The translations under genes were made by a program, and so were the position numbers. Below are positions 43,631-50,747 of a stretch of DNA of 64,000 bases, in pieces. The notes beneath the pieces were generated by a model that saw only the letters and a program-made list of their open reading frames with translations, was not told the origin of the DNA and searched no databases. Source of the stretch: Desulfovibrio sp. (GTDB taxonomy: Bacteria; Desulfobacterota; Desulfovibrionia; Desulfovibrionales; Desulfovibrionaceae); NCBI GenBank assembly GCA_016208105.1, contig JACQYS010000020.1:1-64000 (forward strand), written 5' to 3'. Position 1 is the stretch's first letter. Every line of letters starts with the position of its first letter.

Positions 43631-44968
43631 TCAATTATAAACGACTCCAAGATTACGCATGAAAGGCCAATACGATGTAACCGTGGTGTACCATGTGACA
43701 GGAGTGGCCACGAACGGAAAGAATCCGAAGGCGATAGGCTGTGGAGCCATATTGGGAGGAACGCCGCACGTTGCCTGCGGGAAGGGGATTCCGAAAAAGT
43801 TACGGAGATCGCCCTGCATCTGCTGGCCGGGGAAGAGCTTCTCCTGGATGAACGCTCGTGCGAAAAGCCGGGCATGGATGAGCTTGCCCGTGATGTAGTA
43901 CATGATGCCGCGCCTGGCATCGGGTGCTTCGGCCACGTCGTTCAGGCAAAAAGCCTGCCTGGCCTCCCCGAGATCCACGATCCGCACGTTGTCGAACCCT
44001 GAGAGGGCGCGCCCGATTTCGCTGGTGAAGAAGGGGCGGTAAGACGTGTCCGCGTCCTTTTCCGTGAGGTTGTAAAGGGGCATGAGGTGCAGAACGAACA
44101 TGTTGCCCCGTTCCTTGGCCATAGCCGCGAATACCGTCAGGAACTGGAGATAGATGTCGCGGGCGAGCTTTGAGCGGAAGAGTTCGTCAGGCTTGAGAAA
44201 CGGCGTGACCGGCGATGTGGTCAAGACGGGAGCGCCATAATTATTGGAATGACTCCGCAGCATTCCGACCAGCTCGCGGTGGTCGATCTTGTCGAACTGA
44301 TTGAGCACGGCGTGCTCGAACCCGAAAAATGAGTCCAGGGCCTGCGCCACTTTGCCGCGCGCGGAGCGAAACGCCTTGAAGGCTTCGGCCATGAGATCTT
44401 TTGCGGGTGTGGCAGGGGGATGGACAGCTTTTTGCGAGTCCTCGTATTCGTCCAGCAGGGCGCGAAGTTTGGCGGTGTGGGGCGGCAGGGATGCGAAGCC
44501 GGCGTCGATCTCATCCAGCATGAGCCTGGCGTGGTATATTTCGAAGTCGAAAATGCCCAGAACCAACGCCCCCGGAACCGTGGTGTAGACCAATGTCTTG
44601 CCGCTGTTGGCCGTCAGCACGTCGTGCAGTACCTGGATATCGGCGTGGAGGCCGAAGTTCAGATCCGGGTTTCCCACGAATGTGAACCCGCCGGGCGCGC
44701 CGTGTTCCTCTTCGAGAACATAGTTGATCAGGCGCGGAGTGAAAGCCTTCTTCAGGTTCACCCCTGCTAGCCTTTGGGAGTAGTAGGCGTCGTGGCTCAT
44801 GACAATGCACCCCGAGAGATACATGAGATGCTCTCCCTGGATGGCACGCGGCCCGGTTACGTGCACGAACAGCGGTTCCTGGCTGAAAATGCGGACAGCG
44901 AAAATCAGGAAGAATCCGGCCGCGAAGGCACACACCGCCCAAAAACACGCCTTTCTAGAACTTGCCAT
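43631..44968 (-). CDS. Membrane-anchored extracytoplasmic protein in the DltD position
   Basis: A 445-residue protein with one N-terminal anchor helix (about 8-25) and a large extracytoplasmic part. The second half (FVLHLMPLYNLTEKDADTSY, then IVDLGEARQAFCLND and MYYITGKLIHARLFARAFI) fits the end of SGNH/DltD-type folds, where a final Asp/His block lies, but no clear GDS-type serine motif was found, so DltD-like is by position. It would transfer the aminoacyl group to a glycan. Its ATG lies 14 bases inside the stop region of the microprotein gene, so translation is coupled. Confidence 0.7.
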   Translation of the reverse strand: MASSRKACFWAVCAFAAGFFLIFAVRIFSQEPLFVHVTGPRAIQGEHLMYLSGCIVMSHDAYYSQRLAGVNLKKAFTPRLINYVLEEEHGAPGGFTFVGNPDLNFGLHADIQVLHDVLTANSGKTLVYTTVPGALVLGIFDFEIYHARLMLDEIDAGFASLPPHTAKLRALLDEYEDSQKAVHPPATPAKDLMAEAFKAFRSARGKVAQALDSFFGFEHAVLNQFDKIDHRELVGMLRSHSNNYGAPVLTTSPVTPFLKPDELFRSKLARDIYLQFLTVFAAMAKERGNMFVLHLMPLYNLTEKDADTSYRPFFTSEIGRALSGFDNVRIVDLGEARQAFCLNDVAEAPDARRGIMYYITGKLIHARLFARAFIQEKLFPGQQMQGDLRNFFGIPFPQATCGVPPNMAPQPIAFGFFPFVATPVTWYTTVTSYWPFMRNLGVVYN

Positions 44969-45110
44969 AGAAGACCTCGGGCGTGATGGAGAGCTCTGTT
45001 CCTCCGTTCGACGCCCAAAGCAGACCCAGCGCGATATGGCAAGCCAGACCGGTCAAAAACCAGTACATGATGTTCCCAGCGGTTGATTCAATGAACTTTT
45101 CAAATAGCAT
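44955..45110 (-). CDS. DltX-like single-helix microprotein (51 aa)
   Basis: A 51-residue protein below usual gene-calling limits. It has a charged start (MLFEKFIESTAGN), one membrane helix (about residues 14-34: IMYWFLTGLACHIALGLLW), and a short outer tail ending SITPEVFYGKF. The last residues give Y48-x-x-F51 at the very C-terminus. In DltX of Gram-positive bacteria a C-terminal FxYxxF motif has a tyrosine that takes the D-alanyl group from DltB. Here V46 replaces the first Phe. It starts one base after the YkgJ-type stop and overlaps the next gene by 14 bases. Confidence 0.78.
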   Translation of the reverse strand: MLFEKFIESTAGNIMYWFLTGLACHIALGLLWASNGGTELSITPEVFYGKF

Positions 45111-45111
45111 G

Positions 45112-45879
45112 TCAGGATCCTTGCGCTAAAAAATCGCCATGGACTCTTGAAAAGTCGTGATAGACGCCGAGCGCCATCTCCCTGATTGCCGGCGCGTCGA
45201 AGAGCCGTTTCCCGAGATACAGAAGCTCCCAGCGCTGCCAGAACGCCGCGCCGTCCAAAGACGCGAGCATGGCGTTTTTTTTCAGGTTTTCCAGGTAATT
45301 ATCAGCGGCACACTTGTATACTGCGAAATAAAACATCAGGAGAGGATGGTGCAGCGGTTTCAGGATGTCGCCGCTCTTCCAGGCCTCCATGTAGATGTCG
45401 CGGCGCTCGTTCCAGAGAGTGCACGCGGCCTTGCCTTCGCGAGCCAGGCAGGTGAGGTCGAAGATCGAGGCCGGATAGATATCGATCAATTCCGATTGGG
45501 CGTTGAATATGGGGAGGAAGGGATAGATACGGCAATGCAAGGGGCGCATCCGTTCGCCTCCGCAAACGCCTTTGAGTTTGCAATCCACGGCAACGAGGCG
45601 GATGGGGCCGGGACCGCCGAAATCGAAGACGATCTCGCGCGGGGAGGCGTCCGGCGGGATATGGCCGTTGGCCAGCATCCAGTCGTATTCGTCGCCGATA
45701 TGCAGGATGGACGTGCCTTCGGACGGCAGGAGGTTGAAGGTAAAGTCGCCATGGCGGATATCGCAGCAGTACCCCCCGCACGTTTCCCAGCAATTCTCCT
45801 CGAACACGAAGGAAGCCCTGGATATCTCCTCCCACGGGGGAGAAGCCGGCAAGGTCGCCATGGCATCCTGTCGCGTCAT
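45112..45879 (-). CDS. YkgJ-family cysteine-cluster protein in the Dlt-like operon
   Basis: A 255-residue soluble protein. Cysteine clusters match the YkgJ/UPF0153 family: CWETCGGYCCD near 30 and CKLKGVCGGERMRPLHCRIYPF near 100, plus a third cysteine near 144. It should bind zinc or iron; its reaction is unknown. It lies between the MBOAT gene (ATGA overlap at 45876-45879) and the microprotein (one-base gap), a tight arrangement that argues for a role in the same pathway. It differs in length from the other YkgJ gene at 7834. Confidence 0.8.
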   Translation of the reverse strand: MTRQDAMATLPASPPWEEISRASFVFEENCWETCGGYCCDIRHGDFTFNLLPSEGTSILHIGDEYDWMLANGHIPPDASPREIVFDFGGPGPIRLVAVDCKLKGVCGGERMRPLHCRIYPFLPIFNAQSELIDIYPASIFDLTCLAREGKAACTLWNERRDIYMEAWKSGDILKPLHHPLLMFYFAVYKCAADNYLENLKKNAMLASLDGAAFWQRWELLYLGKRLFDAPAIREMALGVYHDFSRVHGDFLAQGS

Positions 45880-47105
45880 GGCCAAGCTCTGCTCATTTCC
45901 AGCAGGTCATTGAAGTCCAGGGTCAGGGACAGACAGACGCAGACATAGCCTATTGTGAACACGGAGCAGAAAGTCCGGTAGATGAAGTTATCGCGTATGC
46001 CGCTCATATTGGGGATGAATTTGTCTGTCAGGCGCCCATATGCAATGGTTACCACCAAGCCAAAAGACAGGGCAAGGCCGTAGCTGATCCAGCCGATGGA
46101 GTCGCCATGCCATGCCCCCATCAAAAAGAACGTGAACACTATGGACACGCACGTGGCCATGAACGTGTCGACAATGATCTTCTTCTTCTTCAGTTTGTAC
46201 ATCATGTTGAAGAAGAGATAATCGCGAAACCATTGCGACAGGGAAATGTGCCATCTCTCCCAGAAGTTCTGTATGTTTCGAGAAAAGAGAGGATAGTTGA
46301 AATTTTCCGGAAGCGCGTAGCCCATGGCCCTGGCGCAGGCGATGGCACAGTCTGTATATCCGGAGAAGTTGAAATAGATATAGAAGAAGTAGCAGACGAG
46401 ACTTATCGCGAACTCGCCGGGAGAGTGGTTCGGCAGCGAAACAGCGGGATTTATCGCCGCGTATTTAAAGAACAGATTGGCTATGAAGAGTACCTTGATG
46501 ACGCCAACCGAACACCGGAAAATGATGTCGCGCAGGTCGGCCAATGCGAGAGGGGCCGGGTCGGCCGCGGCGTCCGCCTGGAACTGCCGGAATCTGTTGA
46601 TGGGCCCCGAAACAAAGGCAGGAAAAAAAAGCAGATAGTTGGCTGCGGCCAGCAGGGAGATTCTCTGGGTGGATTTGGCGCTGAACGCGAGAAGGTCCAC
46701 GCTCCTGAAAAACATGTACGACATGCCAATCCAGGCCAGGAAGCCGAGCTGCGGCTGATACGCACCGAATGTCAGGACATGACAGTAGTACGGGTATTTG
46801 AGGATGAGCATTGCCGCGAGAAACAACGAGGTGAGCACCGGATAGACGTATCCGGCTTGCTTGTTCCGCGCTAAAAGGGACGCCCCCCCCACGGCAAGCG
46901 TGCAATAGATTGCGACACCAAGGAAAAAGATCCCTTGCGATTTCCAGGAAAGCCCAGCAAGTGCTGCCAGCATGGCCACGTTGTATATGAGAAGCAGAAG
47001 TTGTCTGGATTTTGGAGAGGCGAAGCGCGTATTAATGACGCGGAATGCAATGACGCTTATTAGAAAAACAATGAAGAAAAAGAAGCTGGTGAAGTAGTTC
47101 GACAT
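45876..47105 (-). CDS. MBOAT-family acyltransferase, DltB/PatA-like
   Basis: A 409-residue inner-membrane protein with about ten helices. The MBOAT motif NFWERWHISLSQWFRDYLFF (His near 280) and the later catalytic His in MGAWHGDSIGW are intact. It is the operon head and would pass the aminoacyl group from carrier to the outer side of the membrane. The ATG at 47105 is set by homology of the helix start (MSNYFTSFFFFIVFL); it has no good ribosome site. A short open frame from 47155 (31 codons, AGAGGGG before it) overlaps this start in another frame and may couple translation. Confidence 0.88.
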   Translation of the reverse strand: MSNYFTSFFFFIVFLISVIAFRVINTRFASPKSRQLLLLIYNVAMLAALAGLSWKSQGIFFLGVAIYCTLAVGGASLLARNKQAGYVYPVLTSLFLAAMLILKYPYYCHVLTFGAYQPQLGFLAWIGMSYMFFRSVDLLAFSAKSTQRISLLAAANYLLFFPAFVSGPINRFRQFQADAAADPAPLALADLRDIIFRCSVGVIKVLFIANLFFKYAAINPAVSLPNHSPGEFAISLVCYFFYIYFNFSGYTDCAIACARAMGYALPENFNYPLFSRNIQNFWERWHISLSQWFRDYLFFNMMYKLKKKKIIVDTFMATCVSIVFTFFLMGAWHGDSIGWISYGLALSFGLVVTIAYGRLTDKFIPNMSGIRDNFIYRTFCSVFTIGYVCVCLSLTLDFNDLLEMSRAWP

Positions 47106-47650
47106 AGATACGTGTCTGACGGCCCCTGATGCCAAAGGTATAGTGAATTTTTCATAGCCTGTTTCCCCTCTCGTTTCAACCCGGAGTTTCCCTCGGGCGG
47201 TTGTGCGTACGCAGTATCGCTTGAGGAGAAAGATTCTCACACAAATGGAAAAGCAAACGCGGCCGGCATGGCGATGGGCCGGCATGGTGGTTTGTCCGGC
47301 TCACAAGTCGGTGGGCGGCAAGTCGCGATCCGCTCTGCTTGGGAGTGGCCGCGCAAGTGTGATTTCATTGCAGATTTCAAGAAGGAATAAGGAAAAAGGA
47401 GGATCGTCAAACTGACTATTCGTTAAAAAAACCGAAGATTCGCTGGCGCTTGAGCCTGATTGTCAGGCAGCCTCCCCTTCCTTCAGGTGTGGCTCTTACG
47501 GTGCGCTTGTGCGAATCCTCTTATTATGCGCCTCAGTGCGCTCGGTATGGTCGTTACGATTTATTTCGCTCACCCCTCCGTTGGAGGTTGATAACCATTG
47601 CCCTTACTTTCACAAATAGTCACCGTTCGCGGTATGTCCAGTCCCTGGGA
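47106..47650. other. Leader/promoter region of the Dlt-like operon
   Basis: About 545 bases on the minus strand before the MBOAT gene, with a 31-codon open frame (47155-47060, minus). No clear promoter was picked. The rest holds no recognisable gene; an open frame from 47285 in the MBOAT frame is likely leader. Confidence 0.4.
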
Positions 47651-47686
47651 GCCAAAAAAAAGGCCGCTCCCACCAGGGAACGGCCT
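47651..47686 (-). terminator. Terminator of the deacetylase/CgeB-like gene pair
   Basis: A strong hairpin (arms 47660-47671 and 47676-47687, near-perfect) is followed on the minus strand by eight T residues. Confidence 0.85.
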
Positions 47687-47703
47687 TTTCTGAAAGAGAC
47701 CGC

Positions 47704-48864
47704 TTAAAACCCGCAGGTTTTGAGAATATCTCCCAGCACCTTGTCCGAATCAAAGAACTCCTCGGCAATTCGCCTGGCGGCCTTGCGGTGTGTGGGATAG
47801 TTCGAAACCACATTTTCGATGGCGGCTTTGGCGTTGTCCACTCCGTCGAAGGTCACGAGCCCCTCGCCAACGGGAAGGAACGTGCCGAATCCGGTGTCCT
47901 CCACGATGACAGGACGCCCTGAGGCCAGATAGCTGGCGGACCGGTCGGAAAACCACCCGGATTTGAGCTGGATGTTCTGCTCTTTGGCCACGGTGAACTC
48001 GGCCGTGGAGTTCAAGATATAGTCGTGGTAGGCCCATATGTCCTTGGAAAGGTCCAGGGCGTTTTTCACATGCCAGCCGTGCCCGGCGAAACGCTGGGCG
48101 TCCTCCTTCATGCCGCTCATGGTGAGGTCCAGCGTGACTCCAGGGAGCTTGCCGGGAAGATCGATGATCTGCTCGTACTTCTCGCTCTTGCGCCAGGAAA
48201 GCTTCTTGCCTTCATGCACGATGTCGCGCCCCTGGGCGTCCCAGTTGCCTATGGTGGTGAAGCCTGACCCTGGGCTGTCCACATTGGGCCACATGTCCAA
48301 CACGATGGGCACCCGGGTGGGAGTGTAGTCGATGCCGGAGAGGGCCACGCCGGTGGAGCCGGTGGGTATGTTGTGTCCCCAGGTGAAAAACACGTCGTGC
48401 TGCTTGAAATAGTCCCGGGTCCATTCGTCGTTTGCGATCTTGGACTGGGTGAAGATGGGGTCGGTGTCGATTATGGCCCGCACCTTGGCCTTCATGTAGT
48501 TTTCACGCAGGGGAATGACGCCGGACACGTTCAGGAAGAGATCCGCATCCAGGCAAAAACGGTCCAGGTCTTCGCGCTGCATCCCGTAGAGTTTGTTCTC
48601 GAAGATCGTGTTGTAAGCCCAGCTGTTGGGAAGCCCGATGCGTTCGAAGGCCTCGCCAACCACCTTGCGCCCGTGGCTGGAGTCAGCGGAGGCAAACCCC
48701 TTGTTGGGGTCAAAAGGCAGGGCCCATTCAGCGGTATCCTCCACGAAAACAACTTCATGCCCGAGGCGGGTAAGGCCTTCCATATAGTGCATGATCATCC
48801 ACACCTGGCCTCCCAGAGGGAAGCTCACCGCGTACCCGCCGACAACGATCTTCAACTTGCGCAT
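47704..48864 (-). CDS. CgeB-like glycosyltransferase
   Basis: A 386-residue GT-B-like protein. MRKLKIVVGGYAVSFPLGGQVWMIMHYMEGLTRLGHEV is a Rossmann start with the family G-G-Q motif, and SASYLASGRPVIVEDTGFGTFLPVGEGLVTF near 310 is the donor-side motif seen in CgeB/spore-maturation-type transferases. The donor is unknown. It starts three bases after the deacetylase stop, so the two are co-transcribed and probably act on the same glycan. Confidence 0.8.
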   Translation of the reverse strand: MRKLKIVVGGYAVSFPLGGQVWMIMHYMEGLTRLGHEVVFVEDTAEWALPFDPNKGFASADSSHGRKVVGEAFERIGLPNSWAYNTIFENKLYGMQREDLDRFCLDADLFLNVSGVIPLRENYMKAKVRAIIDTDPIFTQSKIANDEWTRDYFKQHDVFFTWGHNIPTGSTGVALSGIDYTPTRVPIVLDMWPNVDSPGSGFTTIGNWDAQGRDIVHEGKKLSWRKSEKYEQIIDLPGKLPGVTLDLTMSGMKEDAQRFAGHGWHVKNALDLSKDIWAYHDYILNSTAEFTVAKEQNIQLKSGWFSDRSASYLASGRPVIVEDTGFGTFLPVGEGLVTFDGVDNAKAAIENVVSNYPTHRKAARRIAEEFFDSDKVLGDILKTCGF

Positions 48865-48866
48865 AA

Positions 48867-49910
48867 TCAGGAACCTTTCTTAACGATGGACTTAAGTTGC
48901 GAGGCGGGCAGCGTCTTTTTCAAGTCGGCCATGCGGGTAGCCCCGTCACGAACAGTAACCAAGGGAATATTCTGCTGCTCCACCCAGGCGGAAACAGCGT
49001 CCATACTCTCGGCGGGATATGGTTCCCAGCCTATCTTGTCGCCCACGCCGTGGAAGCAGAAGACCACCCATCCGCCGTGCTCGAGGCAATGATCCTTCAT
49101 GATGCGGATAAGCTGCTGTGGCGAGTCGTGCTCGTGGACCATAAAACGCTTGATTGCATACGGGTCGAAGGAGCCGGGCCTGTTGTCTGAATCCCGCCCT
49201 GTGCAGGCGCGGGAATAGTACCGTTTGCTGACAACCTCGACATCGTCGGTCCAGTAGTTGTGCGGGGCAATGTAGGTATCAACGTTGAAACCATATTCTG
49301 TCAGGATTCGCTTGGAATCCTCCATCTCCCGCTGGTAGCAGCCCGCCCGGATGCCAAGTGCGGACGGATCGCCGCACCGAAATGGATGGACATGCAGTTC
49401 AGCAATGGCCTGGTCCAGCCAGTACGAGCCCTTGGTGGCGTCGACCTGCTCCAGATTCTCAACGGACTTGAGCGGTTTTCCATCTTGAAAGAGGGCGGCA
49501 ATCCGTTCGTAATCGTACATGGCCTGGTAGTGTTCAGGGTGTTTCTCGTCCACGCGCCAGCCCGTGATGATTTCCTGCTCGTAGGTTTTTGGTATCTGGA
49601 TCGGACGGCTGTGGGTCATGCTGTGGGAGGCTATTTCCCAGCCGCTTCGCTCGAGCTCGCGTACCTGCTCGAGGTTCATGTAGTCGTTGTTGCCAGACAG
49701 CATCCTGGTGACCACTATGCCAGCCGTGGCAACCTGTCCACGCCGTTTCAGGATGGGGAGTGAATACGTGTAGTTGGTCACTATGCCGTCGTCGAAAACG
49801 AACGTGACCATGCCCTTGGGGAGGCGGGACTCCGCGGCCAGCACGGGTGAAGGCAAAGCGCAGGCCACTCCCAATGCGGAGAGTACCCCAAGAAAACGGC
49901 GTCTGTTCAT
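48867..49910 (-). CDS. Tat-exported polysaccharide deacetylase
   Basis: A 347-residue CE4 protein. MNRRRFLGVLSALGVACALPSPVLAA is a Tat-like signal with twin Arg and R-F-L-G. The NodB domain has VTFVFDDGIVTNYTYS and ASHSMTHSRP (metal His pair), later FCFHGVGD. It would deacetylate or hydrolyse an exported glycan in the periplasm. The ATG at 49910 follows AGGAG by nine bases; a TTG six bases before is less likely. It is first of a pair with the CgeB-like gene. Confidence 0.85.
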   Translation of the reverse strand: MNRRRFLGVLSALGVACALPSPVLAAESRLPKGMVTFVFDDGIVTNYTYSLPILKRRGQVATAGIVVTRMLSGNNDYMNLEQVRELERSGWEIASHSMTHSRPIQIPKTYEQEIITGWRVDEKHPEHYQAMYDYERIAALFQDGKPLKSVENLEQVDATKGSYWLDQAIAELHVHPFRCGDPSALGIRAGCYQREMEDSKRILTEYGFNVDTYIAPHNYWTDDVEVVSKRYYSRACTGRDSDNRPGSFDPYAIKRFMVHEHDSPQQLIRIMKDHCLEHGGWVVFCFHGVGDKIGWEPYPAESMDAVSAWVEQQNIPLVTVRDGATRMADLKKTLPASQLKSIVKKGS

Positions 49911-50191
49911 GCGCAAGGACTCCTCGACTCCACGACTATCCCCAGCCCGTATACTCCTGAGGGCTGCATGCCGCAGGCATCTAGCAAGGACTGAGCCATT
50001 TAAGGCTTGGGGAGGAACATTCCCGACAGGCTGGCGCTGCGGGAAGGGTTCCAGTATAGGAAATCACATCCAAAATCAAACCGCCCCACTCCCGGATGAC
50101 GTTTTTTGCCCTCGCCGGGAAAAAATCGTAACCGGACACACCGCTTGACCCCGTCGTGCAACCTGCTAGGAGCCCTTTCTCGGAGGAACGT

Positions 50192-50656
50192 ATGCACAGT
50201 CCAAGAATTACCGCACTCCTCACCGGCTGTCTGCTCCTGACGGGCATGCTCCACCAGGCCTGGGCAGAATCGAAGTATTTCCAGGCATCGCAAAGGCATT
50301 TCGAAGCTCTGGCGGCCAAGGCCGCCACCCTGGCTACGGACCTGGACGCACCCGGCGAGAAAAACGCGTGCAACTATTTTACCGCCACAGCCATGATCTA
50401 CGCCATCCGGGCCCATGCCCTGGCGCAACTTTCCGACGTGGCCTCCCAGCTCAAGCTCCCCGAGGAGAAAGCCCTGTTGCGCCAGAAGCTGGTCGAAACC
50501 CAGGCCTACGCCAGCAGGTATATCCAGGGGGACCTCAAGGTGCTGGAGGGCTTGGCATCTTCCTCCAAAAACTCACGCATCCGGGATATCGGAATGAAAC
50601 TTATTAACGAGCTGCGCGTCTTCGATAACAACGCCTCTTCGGCAGTCAAGGGATAG
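50192..50656 (+). CDS. Exported helical hypothetical protein
   Basis: A 154-residue protein. Signal peptide MHSPRITALLTGCLLLTGMLHQAWA, then an all-helical mature part (SKYFQASQRHFEALAAKAATLATDLDAPG) with a single cysteine. GGAGG lies before the ATG. No family recognised. It converges on the O-antigen ligase-like gene with a short hairpin spacer (50681-50700). Confidence 0.65.
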   Translation: MHSPRITALLTGCLLLTGMLHQAWAESKYFQASQRHFEALAAKAATLATDLDAPGEKNACNYFTATAMIYAIRAHALAQLSDVASQLKLPEEKALLRQKLVETQAYASRYIQGDLKVLEGLASSSKNSRIRDIGMKLINELRVFDNNASSAVKG

Positions 50657-50747
50657 CGGGAATTCGTGCAGATATTTTCGCGTGACTAGCCCTGGTCACG
50701 GGGGATTCTCCCAAAAGGCACATGAATACTTGATCTCAAGTGGATCT

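Noticed and set aside
47060-47155. 31-codon open frame before the MBOAT gene as a real leader peptide
   Set aside because: It has a ribosome site but no conserved features; kept only as a note on possible translational coupling.
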